A stretch of DNA of 64,000 bases from Methylobacterium sp. 10 (GCF_000519085.1 NZ_KI912577.1:3590035-3654034), one strand, 5' to 3'; positions 34,028-44,246 are shown, counted from the first letter of the stretch. The notes: generated by a model from the sequence alone, not told the origin. Program-made: numbers and translations.

Positions 34028-34630
34028 ATGAGTGCAGCGAGCCCCAAGGCGCCGGACAAGGCCCCGGAACCCTCCATGGAGGAGATCCTGGCGTCCATTC
34101 GCCGGATCATCGCCGACGACCAGAACGCCAAGGCGGAGGTGGTCACGCCGGTGCGTTCCCCTCCGCCGCAGCCGGAGAACGACGATGTGCTCGACCTCGC
34201 CGAGGTGGCACAGCCGCGCAAGCCCCAGCCCGCCCCCATCGAAGAACCGGAGATCGACTTCGCCGAGAGCGGCCAGATCGACTTCGACTCGATTTCCTTC
34301 GACGACGACGAGCCCGAACTGGAGCCCCTGCCGCCACCACCGGTGGTGCGCCAGCCCGAGCCGCCCCGCGCCGCCCCCCGCCCGGAACCGGTGGAGGCCC
34401 CGCGCGAAAGCCTGCAGCAGCGCCTCGTTTCCGACATTACCGATGCCAGTGTCGGCCATGCGTTCCAGCTTCTCGCCGGGACGAGGGTGAGCCAGAATGC
34501 CCGGACCATCGAGGACATGGTGCAGGACATGCTCCGACCGATGCTGCAATCCTGGCTCGACGACAACCTGCCGGGCATGGTCGAACGCCTCGTCCGCGCC
34601 GAGATCGAGCGCGTGGCGCGGGGCCGCTGA
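34028..34630 (+). CDS. popZ: Polar organising protein PopZ
   Basis: The 200-residue protein has the PopZ N-terminal helix (EEILASIRRIIADDQ), a long Pro/Asp/Glu-rich disordered middle (about 45-125) and the C-terminal oligomerisation helices (LAGTRVSQNARTIEDMVQDM, then MLQSWLDDNLPGMVERLVRA). PopZ forms a matrix at the cell pole that tethers the chromosome origin via ParB. It precedes valS, a common order in Hyphomicrobiales. A half CtrA-type TTAACC sits just upstream. Confidence 0.93.
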   Translation: MSAASPKAPDKAPEPSMEEILASIRRIIADDQNAKAEVVTPVRSPPPQPENDDVLDLAEVAQPRKPQPAPIEEPEIDFAESGQIDFDSISFDDDEPELEPLPPPPVVRQPEPPRAAPRPEPVEAPRESLQQRLVSDITDASVGHAFQLLAGTRVSQNARTIEDMVQDMLRPMLQSWLDDNLPGMVERLVRAEIERVARGR

Positions 34631-34727
34631 CCGCCCCGCGATGTTGACGCGGGGGGCGTGACGGGGTGAAAGCGGGCCAACACGCGGGCTGACACCCGCC
34701 CCGCACGAACTGGCCCGACGCAAGCCC

Positions 34728-37463
34728 ATGATGGACAAGACCTTCGATCCCGCCGCCGTCGAGGCGCGCATCGCGTCCGCCTGGGAGGCGGGTGACGCAT
34801 TCAAGGCCGGCAGGCCGGAGCGCGCGGACGCCCGGCCCTTCACCATGGTGATCCCGCCGCCGAACGTCACCGGCAGTCTTCACATGGGCCATGCCCTCAA
34901 CAACACCCTGCAGGACATCCTCTGCCGGTTCGAGCGCATGCGCGGACGCGACGTGCTATGGCAGCCGGGCACGGATCACGCCGGCATCGCCACCCAGATG
35001 GTGGTGGAACGCCGCCTCGCCGAGGCGAAGGAGCCGGGCCGGCGCGAGCTCGGCCGCGAGGCCTTCGTCGAGAAGGTCTGGGCCTGGAAGGCAGAGTCCG
35101 GCGGGGCCATCGTCAACCAGTTGAAGCGGCTGGGTGCTTCCTGCGACTGGTCGCGCGAGCGCTTCACCATGGGCCTCTCCGGCCAGCCCGACGACCAGAT
35201 GGTCCGCGCGGTCACCAAGACCTTCGTCGATCTCCACGCGCAGGGGCTGATCTACCGCGACAAGCGCCTCGTGAACTGGGACCCGAAGTTCCAGACCGCG
35301 ATTTCCGACCTCGAAGTGCTGCAGGTCGAGGTGAAGGGCCATCTCTGGCACTTCGACTATCCCATCGTCGACGAGGCCGGCGCCGAGACCGGCGAGGTCA
35401 TCACCGTAGCCACCACCCGGCCCGAGACCATGCTTGGCGACACGGCGGTCGCGGTCCATCCCGACGACGAGCGCTACACCCATCTCGTCGGCAAGCACGT
35501 GCGCCTGCCCCTCGTCGGTCGCCTCATCCCCATCGTCGCCGACACCTATTCGGATCCGGAGAAGGGCACCGGCGCGGTCAAGATCACGCCGGCGCACGAC
35601 TTTAACGATTTCGAGGTGGGCAAGCGGGCCGGCTGCACGCCAATCAACGTCCTGGATCCGGAAGCGCGCATAACCCTCGATGGCAACGCGGCTTTCCTGA
35701 AGGACTCGAATCCGGAGCCGGAGGCCCTGGCCCTGCACGGCCTCGACCGGTTCGAGGCGCGGAAGCGCGTCGTCGCTCTGATGGAGGCACGCGAGCGGCT
35801 GCGGCTCACCGAGCCCAACGCCCATGCGGTTCCGCATGGCGACCGCTCCAACGTGGTCATCGAGCCCTACCTCACGGACCAATGGTACGTGAACGTGAAG
35901 CCGCTGGCCGAGCGTGCCCTCCAGGCGGTGCGCGACGGGCGGACGAAGTTCGTGCCGGAGAACTACGAGCGGACCTACTTCCAGTGGCTGGAGAACATCG
36001 AGCCGTGGTGCATCTCGCGCCAGCTCTGGTGGGGCCACCAGATCCCGGTCTGGTACGATGACGAGGGCGGCATCTTCGTGGCCTCCAGCGAGGCGGAGGC
36101 TCAAGGCCAGGCCGATGCGAAGCACGATCGCGCCGTCGCTTTGCGCCGCGACGAGGACGTCCTCGACACGTGGTTCTCCTCCGCCCTGTGGCCGTTCTCG
36201 ACGCTCGGCTGGCCCGACGCGACACCGGAACTCGACCGCTACTATCCGACCGACACCCTGGTCACCGGCAAGGACATCATCTTCTTCTGGGTCGCCCGGA
36301 TGATGATGCTCGGCCTCCACGTCACCGGCCGGGTGCCGTTCGCTACGGTCTATCTCCACACCCTGGTCCGCGACGCCTCGGGTGCCAAGATGTCGAAGTC
36401 GAAGGGCAACGTCGTCGACCCGCTGGGGCTCATCGATCAATACGGCGCCGACGCCCTCCGTTTCACCCTGGCCGCCATGGCCGCGCAGGGCAGGGACATC
36501 AAGCTCGCGGTGAACCGCGTCGAAGGCTACCGCAACTTCGCGACCAAGCTCTGGAACGCTTCGCGCTTCGCCGAGATGAACGGCTGCGTCCTCCGCACCG
36601 ATTACCGCCCGGAGGCCGCCACCGAGACCCTGAACCGCTGGGCGCTGGGCGAGGCCGCGCGCGCCGTGGCCGAGGTGGCGGCGGCGCTCGACGCCTACCG
36701 CTTCAACGATGCGGCGGCGGCCGCCTACCGCTTCGTCTGGAATATTTTTTGTGATTGGTATCTCGAACTGGCCAAGCCGGTGCTTCAAGGCGAGAGCGTC
36801 GATGCCGGCCTCAAGGCCGAGACGCAGGCCACGGTGGCGTTCCTGATCGACCAGATCGCCAAGCTGCTGCACCCGTTCATGCCGTTCCTCACCGAGGAAC
36901 TCTGGGCGATCAAGGGCGAGGGCATCGCCGAGCGTGGGCTCCTGGCGCTGGCGCCCTGGCCCGACCTGTCGGGTCTGGCTGATCCGGACGCCGAATCCGA
37001 GATCGGCTGGGTGGTGGACCTCGTGTCCGAGATCCGCTCCGCCCGCTCGGAAACCAGCGTGCCGGCCGGCGCCCAGATTCCCCTGGTCATCGTCGGCGCC
37101 GACGCGGCCCTGCGCGCACGTGCTACCCAGTGGCAGGACACGCTCCTGCGCCTTGCCCGCCTGTCGGACATTTCCTTCGCCGAGACAGCGCCGAAGAACG
37201 CGGTCCAGCTGCTGGTGCGCGGCTCGGTGGCGGCGCTGCCCCTGGAGGGCATCGTCGACCTCAAGGCCGAGGTCGCCCGCCTGAACAAGGAGGCGGTGAA
37301 GGCGGCCTCCGAGATCGGCAAGATCGAGGCCAAGCTCGGCAATGCCGACTTCCTCGCCCGCGCCCCGGACGAGGTGGTGGACGAGCAGCGCGAGCGCCGC
37401 GACGCGGAAGCGGCACGTCTGGAGAAGATCCGGGAAGCGCTGGCGCGGTTGTCCGACGCGTGA
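34728..37463 (+). CDS. valS: Valyl-tRNA synthetase
   Basis: The 911-residue enzyme charges tRNA-Val. It has the class I signature [19 protein letters not shown] near residue 44 (HMGH), the KMSKS loop in [14 protein letters not shown] near residue 554, the editing domain with [13 protein letters not shown], and a C-terminal coiled coil ([20 protein letters not shown]) that binds tRNA. Length is normal. The stop overlaps the next gene's GTG start. Confidence 0.98.
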   Translation: MMDKTFDPAAVEARIASAWEAGDAFKAGRPERADARPFTMVIPPPNVTGSLHMGHALNNTLQDILCRFERMRGRDVLWQPGTDHAGIATQMVVERRLAEAKEPGRRELGREAFVEKVWAWKAESGGAIVNQLKRLGASCDWSRERFTMGLSGQPDDQMVRAVTKTFVDLHAQGLIYRDKRLVNWDPKFQTAISDLEVLQVEVKGHLWHFDYPIVDEAGAETGEVITVATTRPETMLGDTAVAVHPDDERYTHLVGKHVRLPLVGRLIPIVADTYSDPEKGTGAVKITPAHDFNDFEVGKRAGCTPINVLDPEARITLDGNAAFLKDSNPEPEALALHGLDRFEARKRVVALMEARERLRLTEPNAHAVPHGDRSNVVIEPYLTDQWYVNVKPLAERALQAVRDGRTKFVPENYERTYFQWLENIEPWCISRQLWWGHQIPVWYDDEGGIFVASSEAEAQGQADAKHDRAVALRRDEDVLDTWFSSALWPFSTLGWPDATPELDRYYPTDTLVTGKDIIFFWVARMMMLGLHVTGRVPFATVYLHTLVRDASGAKMSKSKGNVVDPLGLIDQYGADALRFTLAAMAAQGRDIKLAVNRVEGYRNFATKLWNASRFAEMNGCVLRTDYRPEAATETLNRWALGEAARAVAEVAAALDAYRFNDAAAAAYRFVWNIFCDWYLELAKPVLQGESVDAGLKAETQATVAFLIDQIAKLLHPFMPFLTEELWAIKGEGIAERGLLALAPWPDLSGLADPDAESEIGWVVDLVSEIRSARSETSVPAGAQIPLVIVGADAALRARATQWQDTLLRLARLSDISFAETAPKNAVQLLVRGSVAALPLEGIVDLKAEVARLNKEAVKAASEIGKIEAKLGNADFLARAPDEVVDEQRERRDAEAARLEKIREALARLSDA

Positions 37464-38182
37464 TCCTGCGCCGGCTGGGCCAGGGCCTCGCCGGCCTGTT
37501 GGTCCTTCTCGTCCTCGCCGCGATCGTCACGGCGAGGCCCGGCGACCCCGCTCTCTATCCCGCTCCCGACGACGACTCAGAAAACATCGAACTCGTCAGC
37601 CACGGCTGGCATTCGGGCCTCGTGATCCCGCGCGAGGCCCTCACCGGGGAGGGCGCCGGCACGGCTTTGCGGAGCATCGCCACCCGCTTCCGGGCCTATC
37701 CGGGGATCGAGTTCGGCTGGGGCGAGGCCCGCTTCTACCGGGCGACGCCGACCCTGGCGCAGTTCGACCTGCGCCTCGCCCTCGAAGCCCTGTTCACCCC
37801 CGGCGGCCGCGAGGGCGTCGTCCAGGTGGTGGGCCTCGAAGACGACACGCGGACGAGCTTCCCGCATTCGGACATCGTCCCCATCCGGGTCTCGAAGGCC
37901 GGCCTCACCCGCCTGCTCGCCCGCCTCGACGCGAGCTTCCGCCTCATCGACAACGTCCCCGTCGAGGGCGGTCCCGGTCTCTACGGGCCGAGCCTGTTCT
38001 ACGAAGGGCAGGGCCGCTTCAGCGCCGCCAACGTCTGCAACCACTGGGCTGCCCGCCTCCTCAATGCCGCCGGCCTCCCGATCACGCCCGTGCTCGACAC
38101 GCACCCGGCGGGATTGCTGCTGGATCTGAAGTGGAGGGCAGGGGTGAGGGCACTTCCTTTGCCCAACCTGTCCAAACCGTAA
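37460..38182 (+). CDS. DUF2459 (TIGR02117) membrane-anchored protein
   Basis: The 240-residue protein starts with GTG in a GTGA overlap with valS. It has an N-terminal membrane helix ([17 protein letters not shown]) and the conserved DUF2459 segments: [28 protein letters not shown] and [16 protein letters not shown] near the C-terminus. Conserved His and Cys residues suggest a hydrolase or transferase of the periplasm or membrane face. The function is unknown. Confidence 0.85.
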   Translation: MILRRLGQGLAGLLVLLVLAAIVTARPGDPALYPAPDDDSENIELVSHGWHSGLVIPREALTGEGAGTALRSIATRFRAYPGIEFGWGEARFYRATPTLAQFDLRLALEALFTPGGREGVVQVVGLEDDTRTSFPHSDIVPIRVSKAGLTRLLARLDASFRLIDNVPVEGGPGLYGPSLFYEGQGRFSAANVCNHWAARLLNAAGLPITPVLDTHPAGLLLDLKWRAGVRALPLPNLSKP

Positions 38183-38278
38183 TCTCGGCGACACGGGCGA
38201 GTCAGGCTGGGGTCTCTACACGAAGGGGCATGGCCCCGCTCCACGGCGGGGACACGACCTTTCCGGAGAGCCCAGTCC

Positions 38279-39829
38279 ATGATCTCGTCCACCTCCCGCC
38301 TGCGCCGCAACGCCCTCGCCTCCGTCGCCGCCATCGCCATCGCGGCGACGGGAGCCGCGGGCATCGGCCTGACCCAGCCCTCCACCCCGGCCTATGCCCA
38401 GGCCCTGTCGAAGAACCCCATCGACGTGCCGGACCATCCGCCGGGGTCCTTCGCCAGCGTGGTCGACAAGGTGAAGCCCGGCGTCGTCGCGGTGAAGGTG
38501 AAGCTCGACGACAGCGCCGGCCTGGACGACGACGATGGTCCTGGCCAGGGCCAGGGTCAGCAGGTGCCGCCGCAGCTGCGCGAGTTCTTCAAGCGCTTCG
38601 GCCAGGGCGGCCCGGGGCAGGGTGGTCCAGGGCAAGGCCAGGGCTTCGGCGGCCCCTCGCCCAAGCGCCAGGGCCAGCGCGGCGCCATGGGCTCGGGCTT
38701 CATCATCTCGGCCGACGGCTACGTCGTCACCAACAACCACGTGGTCGACAAGGCCAAGACCGTGCAGGTGACCCTGGACGACAACCGCACCCTCGACGCG
38801 AAGGTCATCGGCAAGGACCCGAAGACCGATCTCGCGCTGCTCAAGATCACCGAAGGCGGCCCCTTTCCCTACGTCTCCCTGGGCAAGACTGCACCCCGCG
38901 TCGGCGATTGGGTGGTGGCCATCGGCAACCCGTTCGGCCTCGGCGGTACGGTCACCGCCGGCATCGTCTCGGCCCGTGGCCGCGACATCGGCGCCGGCCC
39001 GTATGATGACTTCCTCCAGATCGACGCGCCCATCAACAAGGGCAATTCCGGCGGCCCGACCTTTAATGTCGGCGGCGAAGTGGTGGGCGTGAACACCGCC
39101 ATCGCCTCTCCCTCCGGCGGTAGCGTGGGCCTGGCCTTCGCGATTCCCGCCGAGACCGTGCAGGCGGTGGTCGATCAGCTTCGCGCCGACGGCAAGGTGG
39201 CCCGCGGCTATCTCGGCGTGCAGGTCCAGCCGGTGACGAAGGACATCGCCGACGGCCTCGGCCTCGACAAGGCCAAGGGCGCCCTCGTGGACCACGCCGA
39301 ACCCGGCACCCCGGCGGCCAAGGCCGGCCTCAAATCCGGCGACGTGATCGAATCGGTCAACGGCGCGTCGGTGAACGATGCCCGCGAACTGTCCCGCCGC
39401 ATCGCCGGCCTGAAGCCCGGAGCCAAGGTGGAACTCGCCTATCTGCGCGGCGGCAAGTCCGACACCGCCACGGTTGAGCTCGGCGCCCTGCCGAACGACC
39501 CGAAGGCGGGTAACGACAACCGGAGCAGCTCGACGAGCGACGGCCAGCCGCGCCTCGGCCTCAGCCTCGCCCCGGCCTCCCAGGTCGGTGCCGGTGACGA
39601 AGGCGTCGCGGTGATGGATGTCGATCCCGACGGCCCCGCCGCCGCCAAGGGGATCGAGCAGGGCGACATCATCCTCGATGTGGCCGGCTCCAGCGTCTCG
39701 AAGCCCTCGGAGATCGCCGACCGCATCAAGGCGGCCGAGGCCAGCGGTCGCAAGGCGGTGCTGATGCGGGTCAAGAGCACCAAGGGCGTGACCCGCTTCG
39801 TCGCCGTGGCCCTGAACAAGGCCGGCTGA
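38279..39829 (+). CDS. degP: DegP/HtrA-type periplasmic serine protease
   Basis: The 516-residue protein has a signal peptide, a trypsin-like domain with catalytic His in VTNNHVVDKAKT, Asp in PKTDLALLKI and Ser in KGNSGGPTFN, then two PDZ domains (RGYLGVQVQPVTKDIADGL and the one starting PRLGLSLAP). It degrades misfolded proteins of the periplasm. Residues about 82-133 form an unusual Gly/Gln-rich insert in the loop before the catalytic His. A strong terminator follows at 39878. Confidence 0.95.
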   Translation: MISSTSRLRRNALASVAAIAIAATGAAGIGLTQPSTPAYAQALSKNPIDVPDHPPGSFASVVDKVKPGVVAVKVKLDDSAGLDDDDGPGQGQGQQVPPQLREFFKRFGQGGPGQGGPGQGQGFGGPSPKRQGQRGAMGSGFIISADGYVVTNNHVVDKAKTVQVTLDDNRTLDAKVIGKDPKTDLALLKITEGGPFPYVSLGKTAPRVGDWVVAIGNPFGLGGTVTAGIVSARGRDIGAGPYDDFLQIDAPINKGNSGGPTFNVGGEVVGVNTAIASPSGGSVGLAFAIPAETVQAVVDQLRADGKVARGYLGVQVQPVTKDIADGLGLDKAKGALVDHAEPGTPAAKAGLKSGDVIESVNGASVNDARELSRRIAGLKPGAKVELAYLRGGKSDTATVELGALPNDPKAGNDNRSSSTSDGQPRLGLSLAPASQVGAGDEGVAVMDVDPDGPAAAKGIEQGDIILDVAGSSVSKPSEIADRIKAAEASGRKAVLMRVKSTKGVTRFVAVALNKAG

Positions 39830-39877
39830 ACGATCGCGCGAAACCTCGTCCGAAACGCGAGCATCGAGGATGAAACC

Positions 39878-39907
39878 AACGCCGGCCCGTTCGTTCGGGC
39901 CGGCGTT
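39878..39907. terminator. Perfect 12-bp hairpin after the protease gene
   Basis: AACGCCGGCCCG and its exact complement flank a six-base loop TTCGTT. The stem is very GC-rich and follows the protease stop by 49 bases. No long T run follows, so termination may be incomplete or bidirectional, but placement and stem support a terminator. Confidence 0.75.
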
Positions 39908-40086
39908 GCTGCAGGCGAGCCCACTCCCAACGCATACATTTCTGCAACACCGCATGCCCCACTGAACCGAACCACAACCTTAGGCAGCATCGACGGTTGA
40001 CCATGCTTCTTACCTGAAGTTTACGATCATACTTGAAGTTGATTTCAGGGGTCGTGGTCGTGGATCGGGACTGGAGCGGCGCAGCG

Positions 40087-41052
40087 ATGGAGGCCTTGGC
40101 CACCTCGCTCATCGGCATGACGTTTCTGGCACTGCCCGTGGCACCGGTTAACGCCCGGGACATCATCCTGCCCTGGCAGGACACCGTGCAGCTGGAGCAT
40201 CAGGATCGCACCGCTCGCCTGAAGCGGCTGGCGGACAAGTCCTTGCGGGCGAGCCCGCGCTTCTATGAGGAGCGCGTTCCGCAATCGGAGCTGCCATCGA
40301 GCTTCCGCACCGACATCCCGGTCCTGCGGGTGGTGTTTCCCCAGCGCGTCTTCTTCGACACCGACCAGTCCGATCTGCGGCCCGAGGCCGAGGCGGTGAT
40401 CGACGTCGTCGCGGAAGCCCTGCGGCGCGAGGCGTCGGACACGGCGGTCTTCATCGCCGGCCATACCGACGACCGGAGCGACGACGCCTACAATTACGCC
40501 CTCTCGGTGCGACGCGCCGAGAGCGTGGCCCGCGCCCTCGACCGGCGTGGCGTACGCCAGGCCAGCATCTGGCGCGTCGGTTTCGGCGAGGCGATCCCGC
40601 TCGTGCCCAACAGCACGGACGAGGCGATGGCGCGCAACCGCCGCGTGGAGTTCCTGTTCGGCCGCAAGGCCGAAGCGGTGGGCGTGTGGCTATCGAAGCA
40701 GGAGGCCATCGTCTGCGCCAGCGCCCTGGCGGAGCAGCGCGAGGAGTGCCTCAAGGCCTTCGCCCGGCTGCCCCGGGTCGAGGCCGCGCCCGTGGTGACG
40801 GGCTCGATTTCCCGAACCCTCGTCCAGCCGCCGCAATCGGGGGCTGCCGTCACCGTTCCCGCCATCGAATCCCCGCGCCTCGTGGTCGTCGGACCTCCGG
40901 TGCCGCCCGTCTCCGTCGGGCCTGAACCGCTCGCCCGGACGGCGGTCGTCGTCGTCCCGCAGGAGAGGACCGTGGTGACCATCGCCAAGGACGAGCCCGT
41001 GATCATCGATCTGCGCGAGCGGCGCATCCTCGTGGAAAGGCTCGATCGATGA
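40087..41052 (+). CDS. OmpA-family protein
   Basis: The 321-residue protein has an N-terminal signal peptide (LATSLIGMTFLALPVAPVNA), a middle region, and the peptidoglycan-binding OmpA domain with RVFFDTDQSDLRPEAEAVID, VFIAGHTDDRSDD and ARNRRVEFLF. The C-terminal third (about 230-321) is Pro/Val-rich and ends with a charged strand. The ATG at 40087 is chosen; the longer frame starts with TTG. The stop overlaps the start of the next gene, so this begins a three-gene operon. Confidence 0.85.
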   Translation: MEALATSLIGMTFLALPVAPVNARDIILPWQDTVQLEHQDRTARLKRLADKSLRASPRFYEERVPQSELPSSFRTDIPVLRVVFPQRVFFDTDQSDLRPEAEAVIDVVAEALRREASDTAVFIAGHTDDRSDDAYNYALSVRRAESVARALDRRGVRQASIWRVGFGEAIPLVPNSTDEAMARNRRVEFLFGRKAEAVGVWLSKQEAIVCASALAEQREECLKAFARLPRVEAAPVVTGSISRTLVQPPQSGAAVTVPAIESPRLVVVGPPVPPVSVGPEPLARTAVVVVPQERTVVTIAKDEPVIIDLRERRILVERLDR

Positions 41053-42137
41053 GCATCGCCGAATATCAGGCCCTGGATCTCCGTCCGGGCAGCCCCATCG
41101 CCACCGACCTCTCGGCACGCCTGACCGAGGAGGCCGGGCGGCCGACCCTCACGCTTTCGGCTCCACAGGGAGCCAATGCGGAGAGCCCGGCCTTCTTCAC
41201 CCCGGTCATGCTGGCCTGGTACCAGTCGCACATCGTCTTTGCCCGCCGCACCGCCCTCGCCGAGGTGAAGCGTGGATTCGAGCAGGAGAGTCTGGCCTCG
41301 GGCAACCACGGCTTCCTCTTGGAAGCGAAGCGCGACGAGACAGAGCAGACGAAGCAGGAACACCTGCGCACCGATCGGCAGAGCTTCTACTCGCGGGTGG
41401 ATGTCCGCGACCGCGAAGAAGAGATCCGGCGCCTGCGCTCGGATTACGACAACAGACGAGCGGCATACGGGCGGGATGCCGGCAGTTGGAACCCCTGGCT
41501 CAAGCATGGCGGCGTCGCCGCGATCATGATGCTGGAATTTCCCCTCAACCTGTCCTCCTTCCTGAAGATCGACTTCCTGACGCCGGCGCTCGCCACCGCC
41601 TCCGTCACCCTCATCGCGATCCTGTTCGCATTCTCGAGCCACCTCATCGGCCGCCTCATCCGGCAATGGGGAGAGCGCTTCGGCGGCAACGTCACCGCAC
41701 GGATGCGAGCAGACAGCTATCGCCACCTCGCTTTCGGCCTGGTGCTGTTTCTCATCGGTGCCGCCGCCATCGTCTTCAGCCGCTCCTACCTCGTGGCCGA
41801 GGCGCTGAGCCGACAGACCGCCCTGGGGGAAGACGGCAGCAGCACCATCGCGATCTACGGCGTCGCCTTCATCGGCAACCTCGCGGTCTACGCGTCCGCC
41901 GTGGCCTGGGTCCTGTTCACCGAGGACCCGGTTCCCGATTTCGCCGAAGAGCGGCGGCGGCTCGATCGGCTCAAGCGCGACTCGCAGAAGGCCTATCGCA
42001 AGGGAATCGAGCGCCAGCAGCAGCAGCGCATCCTCCAGGCTCAGCGCGAGAACGAGCAATGGGCCCGGCGCGACGCCGAGCAGGCGAGAAGCCTGCGCAA
42101 TTACGGCACCTGCCGCTCCCGTTTCGACGAAGTCTGA
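41049..42137 (+). CDS. Coiled-coil membrane protein, cut by an in-frame TGA
   Basis: The 362-residue product has an N-terminal region of about 130 residues, largely charged helix (REEEIRRLRSDYDNRRAAYG), then about four membrane helices between residues 155 and 300 (including VTLIAILFAFSSHLIG and LAFGLVLFLIGAAAIVF), then a Gln/Arg-rich coiled coil (GIERQQQQRILQAQRENEQW). The start overlaps the OmpA gene by four bases. A TGA at 42135 ends the frame, but codon-like sequence in the same frame continues to 42323. No family is recognised; an envelope scaffold role is inferred from topology. Confidence 0.75.
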   Translation: MSIAEYQALDLRPGSPIATDLSARLTEEAGRPTLTLSAPQGANAESPAFFTPVMLAWYQSHIVFARRTALAEVKRGFEQESLASGNHGFLLEAKRDETEQTKQEHLRTDRQSFYSRVDVRDREEEIRRLRSDYDNRRAAYGRDAGSWNPWLKHGGVAAIMMLEFPLNLSSFLKIDFLTPALATASVTLIAILFAFSSHLIGRLIRQWGERFGGNVTARMRADSYRHLAFGLVLFLIGAAAIVFSRSYLVAEALSRQTALGEDGSSTIAIYGVAFIGNLAVYASAVAWVLFTEDPVPDFAEERRRLDRLKRDSQKAYRKGIERQQQQRILQAQRENEQWARRDAEQARSLRNYGTCRSRFDEV

Positions 42138-42323
42138 CGCCACGACGCGCGCGTGCTCGGCCTGCTCGACGGCTATCGCAATCAGCTGGCCATCGAGGCG
42201 CGCAAGCGCGGCGTGAACACCCGCTTCACCTATGACGACCTCGCCTCCGGCGAGACCGAGACACGCCGCGACATCGACGGCGACGCCTATCTGAGCCGGC
42301 GCCTCGCGCTCGGCTACGCCTGA
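42138..42323 (+). pseudogene. In-frame continuation after the TGA of the membrane protein gene
   Basis: In the same frame as 41049-42137, 61 codons follow the TGA (LLDGYRNQLAIEARKRGVNT, then DDLASGETETRRDIDGDAYL) and end at a TGA at 42321. GC at third positions is as high as in a gene. It is probably the natural C-terminus, separated by a nonsense change, or a site of stop read-through or an assembly error. A GTG at 42153 could also start a short separate protein. Confidence 0.5.
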
Positions 42324-42336
42324 GCGGGAGCCCGCC

Positions 42337-43587
42337 ATGATCCGCCCGCACGGCGTCGCCGGACGTCTCCTTCTCGCCCTCGCGGCCGGCGCCTCGTCCG
42401 CGCCCGCCAGCGCCGCGGGCTACGAGGTGATCCGCCAGGAGCAGACCTGCCCCAAGGATGGAGAGCCGCGCTCGCTGCGCCAGACCGTGATCATCCTCGA
42501 CGAGGCCATCGCCGCCGCGCAGGCAGAAGCCAACCAGCGCTGGACCCGGATCGTCGTCGAGGCGGCGGAGGCGAAGGAGACGGCCCTCGGTACCCTCGGC
42601 ACCCGCGAGCGACTGTCCCTGTTCGTCGCGCGCCGCGACGGCAGCGAACTCGTACCGCTGTTCTTCGGCTGCTCACCCAACCTCCCGGCAGCCGAGACCG
42701 AGAAGGCCAAGGCCGGCGACAGCATGGTGGACCGCTTCCTCGGCAACGACAGCGGCGCCCGGCGAAAATCCGCTCAGGACGCCTTCGGTGGCGGCATTGC
42801 CCGTGCCCTGGCACAAGTGCAGAAGCGTGCGGCCGACATCGCCGCCCAGCCGGCCCCGGCGGGCAGCCTCCTGCGTGCGCTGCAGAATGCCGGGCGGCTC
42901 GCCGACCCCAATCTCGGCCTGCCGCGCTTCATCCTGGTGAGCCCGTTCCGGGTCGCCGACAAGGCCGGCCTCCCGGACGTCGCAGCGGCCCGCGAGCGCG
43001 GCTTCCAGCTGGCCGAGAAGAGCGCCATCGATTTCGGCCGGGCCGAGATCTACCTCGCCGGTGCGTCCCTCGGCGATACCGCCGCGCTCGAATTCGCGCG
43101 GGCCTTCTTCCTTGGTTCGAAGGGCGTGCTCGCGGGGATCCGCTCCGACGGCCTCCCGCGCCTCCTGCCCGAGCCGACGACCCTCCGCGTCCATGCCGGC
43201 TTCATCGACTATGTCGGCCAGCGCATTCCCCTGCAGATGCGGCTCGCGGCCGCCGCCAATGGTGATCTCGTCAATGCCTGGGTCGAGACCACCGTCTCGC
43301 GCACCACGGCGACGCCGCTCTCCGGCAAGATGTTGTGCCGGGGTGAGACCTGCGAGGTCCATGGCGACGGACGCTTCGCGCAGGTGTGGTTCCTCGACCC
43401 GCAGGCCGAGCCGAAGGAGCGCGGAAAGCTGCCCTTCGGCGGTGCCCGCAACATCGAGCTCACGCTCCAGGGAGCGACCGCGTCCGGTAGGATCTTCGAC
43501 CCGAAGGTGATCTTCAGCGGCGAGAACGGCCAGCGCCGCGAGGACCTGCGCTTCGATGTCCAGAGGGTCGAGGGCACGCCGTTCTGA
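42337..43587 (+). CDS. Exported protein with vWA-like fold, third gene of OmpA set
   Basis: The 416-residue protein has a signal peptide (ending ASAAGYEV). Strand and helix order in the middle resembles a von Willebrand A domain: SLRQTVIILDEAIAAAQAEA at strand 1, RERLSLFVARRDGSELVPLF as strand 2, RFILVSPFRVADKAG, and AEIYLAGASLGD. The metal site is degenerate (DEA instead of DxSxS). The C-terminal part is beta-rich with two Cys. The ATG at 42337 lies 13 bases after the continuation of the preceding gene. The vWA link is an inference from pattern only. Confidence 0.65.
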   Translation: MIRPHGVAGRLLLALAAGASSAPASAAGYEVIRQEQTCPKDGEPRSLRQTVIILDEAIAAAQAEANQRWTRIVVEAAEAKETALGTLGTRERLSLFVARRDGSELVPLFFGCSPNLPAAETEKAKAGDSMVDRFLGNDSGARRKSAQDAFGGGIARALAQVQKRAADIAAQPAPAGSLLRALQNAGRLADPNLGLPRFILVSPFRVADKAGLPDVAAARERGFQLAEKSAIDFGRAEIYLAGASLGDTAALEFARAFFLGSKGVLAGIRSDGLPRLLPEPTTLRVHAGFIDYVGQRIPLQMRLAAAANGDLVNAWVETTVSRTTATPLSGKMLCRGETCEVHGDGRFAQVWFLDPQAEPKERGKLPFGGARNIELTLQGATASGRIFDPKVIFSGENGQRREDLRFDVQRVEGTPF

Positions 43588-43703
43588 GCCCGGCCGACCG
43601 TCCGACGATCACGCATTTCCAAGGCGCCGCTCCTCAAGGCCGGGGAGGGTGCTGCCGTCCGCACGCTTGCGGCCGGTTCAATCAGGCCGGGGGCAGGACG
43701 ACG

Positions 43704-44246
43704 ATGATTTCGACCAGGGTGATGCGGGCGGCGGGGCTGGCTCTGAGCCTGTCGGCGGTGTTGGGCGGGTGCGTCGGCACGCGGAGCGGCTCGCCGGCCG
43801 CCTCGGGGGGCGCAGGCTCGGTGGAGGCCGCCATCGGACGTTGCATCGCCTCGACGCTGGTGGGAGCCGGCATCGGCGCCCTCATCGGTGCCGCTGCCGG
43901 TGGCGGCCAGAGGACGGGCGTCGGGGCGGCCGTCGGCGCCGGCGTCGGCGGCCTCGCCTGCGCGGTCCTCACCGCACTCGACGCCCAGGACAAGGAGCGG
44001 ATCCGCAACGCCCAGATCGCGGCAGCGGCGACCAACCGGCCACAATATCTCGCCTACCAGGGCTCCGACGGCCGCCAGCGCGAGATCACGGTGCGGCCGA
44101 CGGCGCCCGTGACGGCACCGGCGCCGGTTGCCAACCGCATCTGCCGCGCCACCGACACCTCGGCCACCATCGCCGGGACCGGCAGCACCGAACTGCCGCA
44201 GCAGCTGGTCTGCCGCACCGGCAACGGCGATTGGCTGCCCGCCTGA
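43704..44246 (+). CDS. Glycine-zipper lipoprotein
   Basis: The 180-residue protein has a lipoprotein signal with lipobox LGGC at about 20-23, followed by a Gly/Ser spacer. A glycine-zipper segment (STLVGAGIGALIGAAAGGGQ, then GAAVGAGVGGLACAVL) as in 17-kDa surface antigens follows, and then a C-terminal domain with two Cys (NRICRATDTS, QLVCRTGNGDW). It should be anchored in the outer membrane. The function is unknown. Confidence 0.82.
   Translation: MISTRVMRAAGLALSLSAVLGGCVGTRSGSPAASGGAGSVEAAIGRCIASTLVGAGIGALIGAAAGGGQRTGVGAAVGAGVGGLACAVLTALDAQDKERIRNAQIAAAATNRPQYLAYQGSDGRQREITVRPTAPVTAPAPVANRICRATDTSATIAGTGSTELPQQLVCRTGNGDWLPA

Noticed and set aside
34956..36872. 638-codon minus-strand frame opposite valS
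   Set aside because: It is fully antisense to a certain valyl-tRNA synthetase and has no recognisable domain.
38216..39955. 579-codon minus-strand frame opposite the DegP-type protease
   Set aside because: Antisense shadow of a protein with an intact catalytic triad; runs through the terminator.
40494..42338. 614-codon minus-strand frame opposite the OmpA set
   Set aside because: It is antisense to three genes with signals and domains; high GC makes long antisense frames common. No domain is seen.
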